Assembly: GCA_002946415.1 (NCBI GenBank)
Contig: NJPS01000054.1
Span: 1,054,001 to 1,118,000, forward strand
Source of the DNA: Rutstroemia sp. NJR-2017a BVV2
Lineage: Eukaryota > Ascomycota > Leotiomycetes > Helotiales > Rutstroemiaceae
Length of the DNA stretch: 64,000 nucleotides
Reading direction: 5' to 3'
Below, piece by piece: positions 24,343 through 36,083 of the stretch; within the stretch, counting starts at the first letter, position 1, and each line of letters opens with the position of its first letter. The translations under genes and the position numbers were made by a program. Under the pieces are notes generated by a model. That model worked only from the letters and a program-made list of their open reading frames with translations, was not told where the DNA came from and ran no database searches.

Positions 24343-26162
24343 ATGGCGAATTCGTAAGTTGATGCTCCCAAAACATCCCCTTTTCGACCATACGGTCACT
24401 TTTGCTCGACCAACAATTGGTACTTGCGAACATGATACAACTTATCGAACACTGCTAACCCATATTTCTACAGCGGTATAGGTTCTAGTTTTCGATCGTT
24501 CTGGCATGCGATGACCAGTTATGACCGCCGTACGTTGATATCAACTTTCTGAGTGTTGCACGATCACTTCTAACGAAGATCAAAACAGATTCTTCTTACG
24601 ATTCTCCTTACAGAACTGGTCAACATGTTCCTCTCGCACAAAGTCGACACGAACCGTTAACGTCAGTTGCTACGACAGCCTCTGAATCTCGGGCGGAGTT
24701 GAATTCTCCTTATTTTGAGGACGCGGGACGACACTCTACATCGGCGTTAAATGGAAGCGCTTATCCTGGGTCTCCTTTCGCCCATCCTGCGAGTCCAGGC
24801 CCGCAATCGCCTTCACCTTACTCACCCGGCCTGCGATCATCGACCCTAAAACGCCAGTCGACAAACGAAAACTTCGAGAATGTTGCACCGGGTGAAATTC
24901 AGTTACAAGCTTTCCAAGAAGGTCTTCCTCCTCCACCGCCAGTAGCACACTCCTGGAGGCGGATTGATAGTTGGGCCGAGGAGAATTATGCAGAACTATG
25001 GGATCAATTGTGCGAAGGCTGCACGAATAATGATCTGAATGAACTGGAGCATCAATTGGATTGTTCACTTCCCATGGAAGTTCGCGAATCTATGCAACTC
25101 CATGACGGCCAGGAACGTGGCGGTATGCCAACTGGAATAATCTTTGGGTGCATGTTACTCGACTGTGAGGAAATTGTACAAGAATGGGAGAACTGGAAGA
25201 AGGTTAACCAGGAATACCTCACCGAGTCGGTCAACTTCAAACACCAAGCTCCACCAAAGGCTGTTGGAGGTAGCTCATCCTCATCTTCGAAAACGCCTGC
25301 CAGTGCCCAAAACCCCTACTGGAGACAAGAACTGTTGGCTCGTCAAGACTCACAGCCTCCCAATGCCATCCAGAAGGTTTACGCACACCCTGCATGGATC
25401 CCGCTGGCCAGAGATTGGGGTGGAAACAACTTGGCGGTCGATTTGGCTCCTGGTCCAGCTGGAAAATGGGGTCAGGTCATCCTCTTCGGCCGAGACTACG
25501 ACTGCAAGTATGTAGTAGCACGCTCATGGTCTGCTTTCCTGGCTACCGTCGCAGACGATCTCAACAGTGGGAAATGGTTCGTGGACGAAGACACGAGTGA
25601 ACTTAAATTGAGAGAATTCAAGACTGGCAATGTTGAGCCTGGATATCTCGACATTCTTCGATGGAGAGCCGACCAGAAGTATGGTCGAAGAAACATGAAA
25701 CGTCGCTCTGCACCACCTACCAATGGAAACATGGGATCTCCCTCCGGCTCACCATATGCAAGCCCATCGGCAGAGATTGGCGAGCCTCGAGGACGCTCAA
25801 TGCAGAGATTCTCGGGTGCTTCTCCACTTCCAAGTCCTAACCGTCCCAACTACGGAAAGTCCAGTCCCCTCGCCAAGGTCGCAGAAGAAGGCACCGCTTC
25901 GGGAGCGAGAGTAAGCACCATGGATATCCCTCCCACAAAACTTGTCGAAGTCGAAACTCCACGACCAAGCGAAGATAACAAGGGAGCTTCCGAACGACCA
26001 TTACTACAAACCCAATCCTCAAGCGAAAACAAGGAAAATGAGAAAGCAGCAGAGACCAAGCCCACAGGATTGGGTTTAGTGACGGCAACTACGGAGAAGG
26101 AATCTGCTACTGAGACTGCCGCTGGTGATGATGATGGAGCAATGAAAACGATTGAAATCTAG
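24343..26162 (+). CDS. KNR4: SMI1/KNR4 family cell-wall assembly regulator
   Basis: Homologue of yeast Smi1/Knr4, which links the cell-integrity (PKC/Slt2) pathway to wall synthesis and morphogenesis. Exons are 24343-24353, 24474-24529 and 24589-26162, giving 546 residues. The 11-nt first exon (MANS) is inferred from good GTAAGT...CTAAC...CAG signals and a consensus-like start context; it joins GIGSSFRSFWHAMTSYDRH, a conserved N-terminus. The SMI1/KNR4 domain covers about residues 142-310, with HSWRRIDSWAEENYAELWDQ, ELEHQLDCSLPMEVRESMQL, GMPTGIIFGCMLLDCEEIV and SWSAFLATVADDL. Both flanks are Ser/Pro-rich and probably disordered, as in yeast, where the disordered arms mediate interactions. Confidence 0.93.
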
Positions 26163-28129
26163 AAGATTCTTTAATGCCCCCAGAGAAGGAAAGCCGACTT
26201 TTTGATTATACAGGGTTTTATACAAAGCAAATACTTTAACTTGCATTCAGTTGTTGCGCATTGGCATGAATGAGGCGTTTTTGGGGGAGTGGGCGCTGGA
26301 TTCGTGAAGACTGGTATCGAGAACTTTTTTTATTTGAAGGCTTCATAATTGAAATCGCGCTGTGTGTGTATGTTTCTGTGTCTGCATTTAACTCTGCTTT
26401 TGCCCTGTGTCTTTACTTGGTTTGGCTGTGCTGAATGTGATGGATGGATGGATGACTGGATGAAAGATGACTCGAGAGTTGGAATGGGTGGAGGGGGTGG
26501 GTGGAAGTCATGCGGTATCTCAACTAGACGAGGAGGCCGTGGGGACTAGTGAGAATGCCGGGGTCGGGAGGGAGAAGCTGGACACTGCTGGTCTGTCTAG
26601 GTGAGGTGGAAGAAAGTTCTTTTCGAGCGAGCGAGCGCGAGCGTACATACATATCATATTGGACTGATTCGTTCAGTCAGGTCAGTCAAATACCAGGCAA
26701 GATAGATAGATAATGAATGGATGGATGGGTATGGGATTTTTATTTTTCTTCTTCTTTTCTTCTTCTTTATTTTGTACGTAGAAGGAAAGCCTTTGTACAA
26801 TTAGTTGAGCTGAGTTAGTTGGGGCGCCTCTTCTTTTTTTTGTCGAGCTACTTACTTACCTACCTACCACCTACCTACTTACTTAACTGTTATATGAAAC
26901 CTTTTTCACATCTAATTTATGGCTTGCTTGGTGTATGCAGTTTGCGCTTGTGAGATGACTTTGAAGGGGGAGGGATTGATGGGTTGTTGGTTTTGAACTT
27001 GAGATTATGGTAATGGAGTGAGTGTTGCGTTTGTAGATAGATAGTCGACTTCTTCTTACTCCAGGTGGAGGATGGCTCTGCTCTGCCCTAGCTACAACTG
27101 CTCGATTGACTTGTGAGCGATCGATTCTGTGAATGCTTGCTTGTTTGTTGGCTGAAAGCTATGAGAAAGAAAGGAAACGGTCTTTTCCTCGCTCTCTCTA
27201 TGTCTCTTGTGTTTTGCCCAGCTGCTCATGCTACACTATACAACGTTATCTTCATCACCAAGATAAAAGTCGTCCTTCGAGCACCAGGGCTCTAGAGCCC
27301 CGTCGAATCATCACCGTCCTGCGAAGTCCCTCTCTCGAAATCCATGTCCGGCTCTGCTACCGTATCACTCCTGGGATAGCTTTCTAAAGGTTTGCATTGT
27401 AATTGCCTGCCTCAGGTAGATGGTGGATGGAAGCTGGATGGAAGCTGGCTTTCTTTGTGAGGTCAATCGACTCCAACTCCACATTTTTCTCCTTTCCCCT
27501 TCCATCTCGAGAGATTCGTCCACCGGTTTGTGGGTCCGCACCAATGTTCGCTGCGTATTGTATTGTATCGCACTTGACTTAGAGGTTGGAGAAGTTTTGG
27601 ACATTCAGATCTACGGAATCCGCAGAAATATTTTGATGCCGTCCCTGCTCGAGTGGAAGGGACCCAGCTCTAGCTGGAACGTACGCAGCATGTTGTTTCG
27701 ATCCCCCATATCCTGAGACAGATGTAGATAACAAGTTGAGTTGGTTCGGTCGCTGGAAGAGGATATCATACTACACAACCCGTTCGGTCACAGGGAACAA
27801 CTATATTGGGTATAATGTGTAAGAGAAGTTTAGACATTTAGACCTACGTAGCCTACATGCATGATATGAACCCGGAAATACTTCAGCGTCGTTCCTCCTC
27901 AAACTGAAGGATCCGGCCAATGTATCTTCCCTCTTCACTGCTTCAGTACCCATCTCTGAAGTATATCATGCCGTTTCGATCCTCAAAGCCCTGACGAATG
28001 TAACAAGAAGTTGACTTGCTGGTAGAGAACACCATATGACCCGCTTACGGTCAAAGAGGACAACTATATCGGATATAATACTCAACAGCGCACGTAGTTT
28101 AGGCAGGCAATTGCAAGCTGGGCAGAAAT
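26163..28129. other. Intergenic region with microsatellites
   Basis: About 2 kb after SMI1. It holds GGAT runs (about 26439-26454 and 26710-26730), TTAC/CTAC runs (about 26850-26885) and TTCTTC runs, but no supportable gene. The right part carries diverged direct repeats listed separately. Confidence 0.5.
27753..28080. repeat. Diverged direct repeat, two copies ~270 bp apart
   Basis: Copy 1 (about 27753-27811) and copy 2 (about 28024-28079) share the pattern ...ACCCG-TTCGGTCA / ACCCGCTTACGGTCA, then ACAACTATAT-GG-TATAAT. Both are followed by weakly similar sequence. They adjoin the helicase relic and may be part of the same decayed element. Confidence 0.45.
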
Positions 28130-29580
28130 ACCATTCGTATTGGGTAGGTCGAGCACGTCTGGGTGGTCCAGCTTCTCCATTGCAGATCGCAGCTTCCTGA
28201 CTAAGTGGTCAAAGGGTTTTTGGAAGAGCTATCCACTGTGCGATACAATCAGCCATGAAAAGATCCCAGACATATTTGAAAATATAGCCAGTCACTCGAA
28301 AGAATCAATTTCCGACTCCATTTGCGAATCCAGATGATTTTGCCAGTTTCGGTAACTATGGCGAGCTTTCTTAACGGTCCTTCCGATAGTGCAGAGTACT
28401 TCTTAAACTCCGAACATTACTGAGATACGAGGGGTGTATTTGGCGCAGATAAAGTGACCAGGCTTGAGGGATGGCTTGATAGGATTAGGTGATGCGTATG
28501 TCCGACGTATCATTACCTGCCTCCATTTGCGATTCCAGATGATTTTGCCAGTTCCAGGAACCATGGCGAACTTTCTCAATGGCTCTTCTGATAGTGCTGA
28601 GTACTTCTTGGACTCTTTCTCATTGAACTTTATTCAGATACGACGGGTGTATTTGGCACAAATAAAAGGGCGAAGCTTGAGGGATGGCTTCATAGGATTA
28701 GGTGATGCGTAAGTCCAACGTATCGTTACCTCCCTGCATATATTTGCAAGAAACGACCCAGCCCTGGCCTTGTTCGCATCCTCATCGGTGGTCCATTTCT
28801 CAACTGCTCGGCTTGTGAGAGGTAAAAGAGCAACAGGATGGTCGTCTTCAAGCTGAAATGGATTGGTTTTTGATGTGATATTCCACTGGGCTAGACTGTC
28901 TTCTGTCTATAGGTCCTCCGAAGGTTCAATAAACTTCATGCAACCAGCAAAGTCCTCTCAATACGGTTCGACAACACTGTTGTTGCCGTAGCCATAACGA
29001 TAAAGCGTGCTTTTAGCCATTTGAAAGTCGTGTAGGATGCAGAATCGGCCTTCTTCAGCATATGCGCCTCATTTGCCGTGATGAAGTCGAACTGGTCTTC
29101 CAAATTGTAATCCCCATCCGAATCATTAACCCCAAAGCCCGGTGCAGAAATGACAGGCTGACAATACCCAAAAGACAATTGGGCAATGCAAGTACTATAA
29201 CATCTGAAAGACTTTAATATCTTCATCTGACAATAATAGTCAGCAACGACATAATGTCTCAGATCGGCCTGTTTTTTTCCAAGTCGAAGAGCCGGATGAT
29301 ATTTCAGACCCGTAAACTTCGGCTTTAAACAGCAGGTTTTGTTACACTTGTCTATTTCAGAATCAGTGCTGGAGGGCAACTTGATAGCTTTGGATGGACA
29401 TAGTTCGTAAGGCAGTGTCGGAGGATCCTCTGAAATTGTATATATGAATTGCTTCTGTAGGCGCGTGTTCAGCCGGCCGTAGGCGTTTTGATTTCGCAGT
29501 CGCCGTGAGCTTTTCGGTGGTGGAGTGCTTTTCATGGCTTCATCATGAAGGCAGTCGATATCGAAGTAAGAGTATATCAA
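28130..29580 (-). pseudogene. Decayed SNF2-type DEAD/DEAH helicase
   Basis: Read on the minus strand, the 214-codon ORF 28936-29580 ends in a recognisable SNF2 block: ITANEAHMLKKADS, then TFKWLKARFIVMATATTVLS, corresponding to motif II (DEAH, here NEAH) and motif III (TATP, here TATT). After its stop the homology goes on in broken frames: NPFQLEDDHPVALLPLTSRA, RWTYASPNPMKPSL, EKESKKYSALSEEPLRKFA and GKIIWNRKW, a run familiar from large fungal SNF2-like ATPases. Stops and frame changes interrupt it, and one segment is present twice. No complete helicase C-terminal domain is visible, so a non-functional relic is likely. The family call rests on pattern recognition, not on a search. Confidence 0.6.
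28316..28735. repeat. Tandem duplication, ~205-bp unit, inside helicase relic
   Basis: Unit 1 (28316-28520) and unit 2 (28521-28735) both begin CTCCATTTGCGA and contain GGGTGTATTTGGC, GAGGGATGGCTT and ATAGGATTAGGTGATGCG. They differ by scattered substitutions and small indels. On the minus strand both encode the same helicase segment (YASPNP... to ...IIW-RKW). Confidence 0.85.
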
Positions 29581-30064
29581 GGCGTGTTAACTGGTTCCCT
29601 CTCACAGAAACTCGAACAATAACGATAAATTAATTTCATGGTCGAATGTTTGTTGTTGCTATGTAAGTACGGAAATAGATTAATGCCACGGAAAAATACA
29701 CTGGGCTCGGCCGGGGAACATGGGTATATTCGCCGTGAAGGGAGTGATGTAATCTCACTTTAACTACCTGCCTCTACGACCCACAGCCGTTGTAACTTGT
29801 TAGATAGAGAGACGGAGCTTTGCTCCTCTTAACTTGCCTTGAGATTTGTATGAACCTTAATGTCTTCGTGATTATCGACATAGCAATGCACAGGCCAGAC
29901 TTCTCGATATTCATACAGCAACGGTCATGATAGCAGTCAAATAAAGGAAAGATATTCTTGTATCCAAGTTAACTTAGATATCTCGATTGAGCCTGATCTT
30001 CAAGTACTCGAAAATCCACGGTTATCCAGTCGTCCCACGCACTTGTTGGTGGTGAATTAGGAAG
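29581..30064. other. Intergenic, MFS gene upstream region
   Basis: 484 bp between the helicase relic and the MFS start. I see no gene. Confidence 0.5.
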
Positions 30065-31894
30065 ATGGCTTCCATCAGGCATGCAGCAGGCATATGGACC
30101 GTGTCGGATGGTGAAAGCACCAGTAATGACCATACCCAAGATACCACGAAACATACTTCGCCTTATGGAGTTCCGTCTTCAGTGCGTGCACTATCGAATA
30201 AACAAACCTCCATAGATCGAGAAGCGGTCGCGAACACACTGGGCCAGGACGCCACCGCTTCAAACGAGCCTCCCTCCAGCGCAACGGTGGAGCTCGTCCC
30301 CGTCCGGAGCCACGCGGAAGATCTCTCTACTCGCCAACCCTCTCACGCTGGTCTCGCAGAAGAACAAGGTAGTCCTCGTCTCCCGATATCCCAAGGAATT
30401 CCCCCCGAACTCCCGAACCTCCTCGCCGAGGTCATCTTCGTGCTCACCTGCTCCGGGGGACAACTTGTGTCTGCGCTTCTGATTGGCCAGGTTGCAATAT
30501 CGCAGACTGTCTTTGGGGATGCACTTGGTATTCCACCGTCTCAAGTCCCATGGCTCCTCGGATCTTCGAATCTTGCTGCCGGGTTATCAGTTATAGCTTC
30601 CGGATCACTTAGTGACTTAATTGTCCCGAAGCCGTTGATGGTATATGGGTTTGTGTGGGCAGCCATTTGGAATGTGATAGCCGCTGTAGCAATTAGCCCG
30701 CGCTTGAAAGTTCTCTTTTTCGTCGCAAGAGCAATGCAGGGTCTCGCTGCTGGCGTGCTCGTCTCGGCGTCCATGAGTATCCTCGGCCGAGTGTATAGCC
30801 CAGGCATCCGAAAGACGAGGGTCTTCAGCTTGATGGCGGCTTTCTCTCCAGTCGGATATTGGCTCGGCTGCTTGCAATCGGGGGGGTTGAGTTCGAATCT
30901 ACCCTGGATATTTGGAAGTACATCTATTTTCCTTGTCATATGTGCAGTTGCAGCACAGCTCACAATCCCTGCTTTGCCTCCTGCTAAGGATAGTCTTGAC
31001 ATGGAGGCGCCGTCGTTACGCCAATTCGACTACCTTGGTGCTGGTCTAGCATCTGCAGGTTGTAGCTTGATAATATTTGGACTCACTCAGGGCTCCTCAG
31101 CGCACTGGAGTCCTTACACGTATTCTACGATTATCGTTGGGTTTCTCCTACTCGCAGGATTTTATTTCGTTGAAAAGCGCGTCGTCCGCCCGCTTATCCC
31201 CAATAGGCTCTGGCAGACGCCAGGGTTTCCCACCCTTCTCTTGTCCTATTTTCTCGGCCTTGGAGCGTATAGTGAGTTCTTGGTACCCAAGTAGAAATCC
31301 TAGAAGAATTGTGCTAACACTGTGATTCCAGGCGTCTGGCAATTCTACGCCATCCAGTTTTGGCAGCGATATCAAGGTGTGACGCCACTAACTACAGCTC
31401 TCTATATCCTCCCTAACGGAATCGTCGGTATCCTCGCCGCATATGTCGTCTCCAAGACCTTGCACGTTTTCCCCACCCAAGTGATCCTCACAACCAGCAT
31501 GATCGCTTTTGGACTCGGCCCTGTCTTCTTCCTTCCACAAAACCCATCGACGAATTACTGGTCACTCTCCATGCCCGGCATAGTCCTCGCGACGTTTGGT
31601 CCCGACATGAGTTTTGCGGCCGCAGCGATCTTCATCACGAGCAGCGTGCCAAGGAGCTACCAGGGCGCGGCGGGAAGTCTGCTAGTTACGGTGCAGAATC
31701 TCACTGTCGCGGTCATCAATAGTATCGGGGGAGCCATTGGCGAGAAGGTCGAGGTACTACCGAATGGAGAAATCGGGTTGAGTGGTATCAAGGCAATCTG
31801 GTGGTTTGGGCTGGGCATGGCACTCACTGGAGCATTGATTACGGCGACGATGATTCGGATACCGAAGGCGGAAGAGAAGGAGCATGTCAATTGA
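30065..31894 (+). CDS. MFS multidrug/aminotriazole-resistance-type exporter (DHA2-like, ~14 TM)
   Basis: Plasma-membrane drug:H+ antiporter-like protein of 589 residues. Exons are 30065-31271 and 31332-31894 with a 60-bp intron (GTGAGT donor, GCTAAC branch, CCAG acceptor) joining LGLGAYS to VWQFYAIQFWQRYQG. The first ~115 residues are a hydrophilic Ser/Thr/Pro cytosolic tail. About 14 hydrophobic helices follow. Between TM2 and TM3 is GSLSDLIVPKPLMVYGFVWA, the place of the MFS motif A; RAMQGLAAGVLVSASMSILG matches TM4 and FSPVGYWLGCLQSGGL the motif C position. It resembles the Atr1-type group. The substrate cannot be told from sequence. It lies 10 kb from the terpenoid-like genes, so a link is possible but unsupported. 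Confidence 0.9.
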
Positions 31895-32744
31895 TTGATT
31901 GCGTTCGTTAGAGCGTCTTTCAATACGTGATGTGGGAGATGACAGTGGAGCGATGGGAATGGATTCCACTCGACCAGTTAAACATGCTAGCCGCAGTTAC
32001 TTATTACGAAGCAAACAAGTAGTTTGGGCCATGTATGATAATAAAATATCAATAATGTTATGACAGTGGTGAAAGATTTCCATTTTTACTCTGTCAATTT
32101 TGAATGTTTTGGTATGTTGTTATGGAATAACCGCACTAGCTTAGGTAAGCACAGAAATGTTTACATATTATATCCTCAGCTCAGCTCAGAATCTTGGTCT
32201 TGCTCTCTTCAGGCGTTTACTCAATTTTTTTACCCATCCTTTCTTTGGATAAATTCTGACAATCAATTCTGACGGCTTTGCTTTATGTTACAGGATGGTT
32301 TGAAATCTTGAACAAATTCCTCAAAAGAATAGTATGCTTGTTTTTCACTTTGGACGAAGAATAGACACCAGGCCTGCACGAGTCGGGTCCTGTAGAAGGA
32401 GAATTATTTCTTCGCCGCCTCCTATTCCCAAAGCAAAACCAGCATGCGAATCACACCCAGCTCTCCAGCCGCGTATCACGGGTTGAATATTAATGTCAAA
32501 ATGGAAAGTCACGAGAATTGAGTTCCTTCCTTTCTTGTTCGAGAGAGCACCATGACGACTTCGCCCACTTTCTCTCGAAATCTTTTTCTTTTCATCTTCT
32601 ACCGAAAGTTCCGCAGGATGATCCGAAATATTGTGCAGACGAACACTTGAGATCAACGTCTTGAAGTCCGTGCCAGGAAGCTTCATCCCAAGTGAGTTAA
32701 TCTACTACTCGTACATCATCTACCTTATGTTGACTTTGTTGCAG
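31895..32744. other. Intergenic and 5' leader of the Q/N-rich gene, with probable UTR intron
   Basis: 850 bp. Its right end 32692-32744 looks like a spliced leader intron (GTGAGT donor, TTGCAG acceptor directly before the ATG at 32745). Upstream ORF codons in the same frame would be removed by it. The rest is AT-rich. Confidence 0.5.
32345..32686 (-). CDS. Possible small gene, 113 residues, unrecognised
   Basis: ATG-started ORF divergent from the Q/N-rich gene (starts 58 bp apart). It has a basic middle (DEKKKISRESGRSRHGALSN) and a Gly-rich stretch (ALGIGGGEE). No domain is recognised, no intron is needed and codon quality is ordinary. It overlaps the presumed 5' leader of the neighbouring gene and may be chance. 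Confidence 0.22.
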   Translation of the reverse strand: MKLPGTDFKTLISSVRLHNISDHPAELSVEDEKKKISRESGRSRHGALSNKKGRNSILVTFHFDINIQPVIRGWRAGCDSHAGFALGIGGGEEIILLLQDPTRAGLVSILRPK

Positions 32745-34541
32745 ATGGCAGACAATTCGGGCCACAGAGGAGGATATTCCTACCAAAATCCCTTCCCACC
32801 ACAGCAAAATCAGGTGCACTACTACCCACACTTTCAACAAAACCCTCACTGTGGCCGTCCTTCGCATGATGCAGTTATTCATGTATACGGAGGTACTGTG
32901 AATATACACAACTACAACTACTACGGTTTACCACCTGTCAGCGAACCACCACAGGGTTTTCATGCGAATACGTTCGTCTCACAACATCCTTTCAATTACC
33001 AACAATATCCTTACCTTCAGAATCACTACATGCCTCATTATTTTCCATGTAACTACAATCATGGCTGGCAGACGCCTTGGAACCCTCCATACAACCAAGA
33101 AAGCACACATATTTTGGGCCTAAATCGTCCCGGTCGAGGCATGGATGGTGTCAGACTTTCCCAAACTCAGCCTTCCATTGATCCGATGGTCTATAACAAC
33201 CAGAGCCGTCCACAGAACACTTCATCAGGATCTGTCCCTTCTCACCAGGGCATTGCTGTTACAGTCCCATCGACACCAGAAGCTTTGAATTCGGTTATCC
33301 CAAATCCCCCAAAGGTGCAGCAAGCAAGCTCCATCCGCATTCCAGTTCCTACTCAGAATCTGGTAGATACGAAATCTCCAAACCCTTCCAACCTAATTAC
33401 TACGGAGAGTCAACAACAAGGCTCCAGAGATCGCCCTACGAATCTGCCGGCACAGAGTATCACGTATACGGACTCAGTGTCTCTGCCATATTATGAAGTA
33501 TTTCGGATGGGAGATCAAGGTCATATAGTATTTTATGTGTACGTACATCAACCCCACATGCGATATTAAAGATCTGTATACTTGCAGTTCTTCGAAATGT
33601 TGCTTCTACATTCATATATCTCTAGTTTACCGCATCCTTCGAGTTTGCCATTTTCTTCCTCTATGAACCTTTTATACATGGCGTAGAACTCACAGCTAAT
33701 GTTAAATCTGCGCCTGGACAGCAAACAGGATAGCAGAAGCATACAGAATACGATAACTTGGCTTTGTAGACAATTGTACGAAAAGGGCGTTCGGTCCGTT
33801 GAGTTCGACTTCGGTATTGCACAAATATACAATCCAGTTTTTTGTGATGAATATTCGTCGACATCTTCGTCGACGTCGAATCAAAGCGCACCGTGCCCGC
33901 CCATTTTGGGTTCATCAAATGACCTGGCACTCAATCCACAGCCCCTCAAGCTACTAACCGTCGATTCAGACTCCCTCAATGTCCAACTGAATAAGGGACT
34001 TCCAACTGAATCAACTTTGGCTAGGCAGCTTCACTTTTCAAATCAAACAAGAATTTCCCACACAGAAATGGCCGGCCCTGGGGGAATGCCTGCTGAGGGC
34101 CTGAGTATCTATCGAAATGCTTTGCCAATTCCTATATCCCCTGGTCTAGCTACAAAAGTCCATCCCTATCCTAATTTGGATGGGAAGTCGATGCCAAACT
34201 CCACCAAATCGATCGACTTTGTGAAAAGTTGGATAATGGGATTAGCACAGGCGGATGGTCTACCAATGATCAACAATCGCGGTGGAACTACAAGCAACAA
34301 GCTTAAGAGAAAGACCGAGTAGGTATCAGTCTAAACCCCGTAGTATCTAGTTCTAATGTGATGTAGTAGTGATAACTCCGGTCCCACTGCAGCGCATTGG
34401 ACCACAGAAGGTATTGATGTTGATGTACATGATGGTTTGGTGGAACAGAAAGCTCCCACCACCGAGGAGACTGCTTCTCAGACTAAAGCAGACGACTTGA
34501 GGAGAACCAAGCGTACCCGAAAGTCCACCAAAAAAATCTAG
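32745..34541 (+). CDS. Q/N/Y/P-rich low-complexity protein, function unknown
   Basis: Exons are 32745-33536, 33626-33682, 33729-34318 and 34367-34541, giving 537 residues. The first ~260 residues are rich in Gln, Asn, Tyr, Pro and His (for example PFPPQQNQVHYYPHFQQNPH and FNYQQYPYLQNHYMPHYFPC), prion-like in composition. Then comes a short folded-looking part: PYYEVFRMGDQGHIVFY, FTASFEFAIFFLYEPFIHG, SIQNTITWLCRQLYEKGVRS. The last part is Ser/Pro/Asn-rich with basic nuclear-signal-like ends (KLKRKTD and RRTKRTRKSTKK). The 19-codon exon 2 is inferred: its frame has a stop just before TTT, removed by a CTCTAG acceptor, and the following 46-bp intron has a CTAAT branch. The exon 1 donor could be GTGTAC (used here) or the nearby GTATTT. 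No known domain is recognised. Confidence 0.7.
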
Positions 34542-35029
34542 TTACGAGCTATCGCATAGGACTTTGGTAAATACCACTTTTTTCGTCCTATCGAAGAGGA
34601 TTGATGTGTGTTACAGGGATTGATTGAAAGATTGTGATAAGGAGTTGCTTGTATTTGCATTTGTGTTTGCAAATGTTTAGTGAGATACTGTAGCTCCAAA
34701 ATTTGTCTGGATTGATATCTCCTTTGCTTCGACCCAAGTACTCAGCTACCTACCTAAATTGCAATATCGGGGAAGTCTTTCGGGCTTTTCATCGTGTTCC
34801 ATTGAAACAGGGAGGAATAGTAGTTCGTTCTTTCTATTTACTACGAGAAATTTATATTGCTTTGAACCATCTGGAATTTAAAGGCTCACATCGTTGTTGA
34901 TAGGTGAGCAGAAGGAATCAGCCCTAACTACATTAGGTACACATGGCGATATCTTCGGCTTGGTCAAATGCGCGAGTTGTGTACTTATTGGTTGGGATTG
35001 TTTCCACTTTTGTGGTTTGGAGAAGTATC
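34542..35029. other. Convergent intergenic region, Q/N-rich gene / HEM25
   Basis: 488 bp of AT-rich sequence between facing stop codons. I see nothing in it. Confidence 0.55.
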
Positions 35030-36083
35030 TTAAATTGTGTGATTCAATGGTATAGCTGACCGCTTCCACGTAGTCTCTGCTCGTCGGATCAGTTCCTCAT
35101 ACAACATCCACGAAAGTGCAGAACCGATCGCCTTTCGTGTCAAACGTAGTGACAATCCGTCATAGAGCGCACGAACGCCATCCTCCACAACTATCTTACG
35201 GGCTGCGTGCAGAATGTTCTTGTACCGCTGTGGCTGTAGCTGTATGCGTGTCTTAATTGCATCAAAGGGGTTGGTGATAAAGGAACAAGTTGCGCTTGCA
35301 AGGGCTCCAGAGGTGAAGTTGATGGTCGCTGCCATAGACGGGCCCATCGATAAGGACTCGCTGACGCTGCGTTGGGCTTGTAGTGAGCTCAGTCGCTTCT
35401 TGAACTGTTCGTAGAAGAGAACATATAGACCCGCGGAGGGTGCGTCTCGAGCAGCAGTTGCCCCATAGCCCGCAAAGAAACCTCTAAGCCCCCCTGTTCG
35501 GTAAACGTCGCGTGCTCCACTGGCCATAGAGGTGTATGAGTACAAATTTGACTCATAGCGTACCTTGATGATCGACAGGGGCATCACGAGAAAGGCGGCA
35601 GAGACACGTGCTAGGGCACCTGACACCATATTAGCTGTATTGGACAGCTTTGGAAGTGACGAGGATGTGTAAGTGGTATTTCGGGGCCCCGTCGACCTAG
35701 ACTGTCGGATGGTGCTGAGTATTGTGAAGTAGCTTGCTGATCCTAGACCAGTCCGCAACGTGGAAGCAGCCGTGCCTCGCCAGAATGATCGTAGCACGTT
35801 GGGTGACAGCGAGATCTCACGAACTGTTGCCCGAATTGATGGCGAGCCTGACTGTTGCACACGGGTCTTGAGCAAATCGATCGGCTGCAAGAGCATAGCC
35901 CCGGTAGTGCCGGAGCATAGTCCCGCTACGAAGTGGAATGTTTCTTTTCAAGGCAGAGATTAACTTAGCAAGCGTTGGCCGATTTGCAGGCATAGTTGAA
36001 GAAGGGAGGTGCTGGGTGAATCTGAAAGATGGAGATAACTTACTGGGCGACGATTTATCGCCGGAGCGAGTGCTTGGCGACAT
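35030..36083 (-). CDS. HEM25: Mitochondrial glycine transporter (SLC25A38/Hem25)
   Basis: Inner-membrane carrier that imports glycine for 5-aminolevulinate and haem synthesis. Exons are 36044-36083 and 35030-35943, giving 317 residues. The 40-nt first exon (MSPSTRSGDKSSP) is inferred from a GTAAGT donor and a GAAAAG acceptor; it restores the family start KTFHFVAGLCSGTTGAMLLQ. The three carrier repeats show PxD/ExxK signatures: QPIDLLKTRVQQSG, MPLSIIKVRYESN and NPFDAIKTRIQLQP. Helix-end motifs such as GLRGFFAGYGATAARDAPSA and the C-terminal SWMLYEELIRR agree with SLC25A38. The second repeat has Ser in place of the acidic residue (PLSIIK), as is usual in this subfamily. It is divergent with INO1. 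Confidence 0.92.

Noticed and set aside
26437..26885. Simple GGAT/TTAC/TTCT runs as possible telomere or centromere sequence
   Set aside because: Short, mixed units and no TTAGGG array; ordinary microsatellites.
30065..31894. MFS exporter as part of the terpenoid-like cluster
   Set aside because: Separated from it by three unrelated genes including HEM25 and INO1; no evidence for a functional link.
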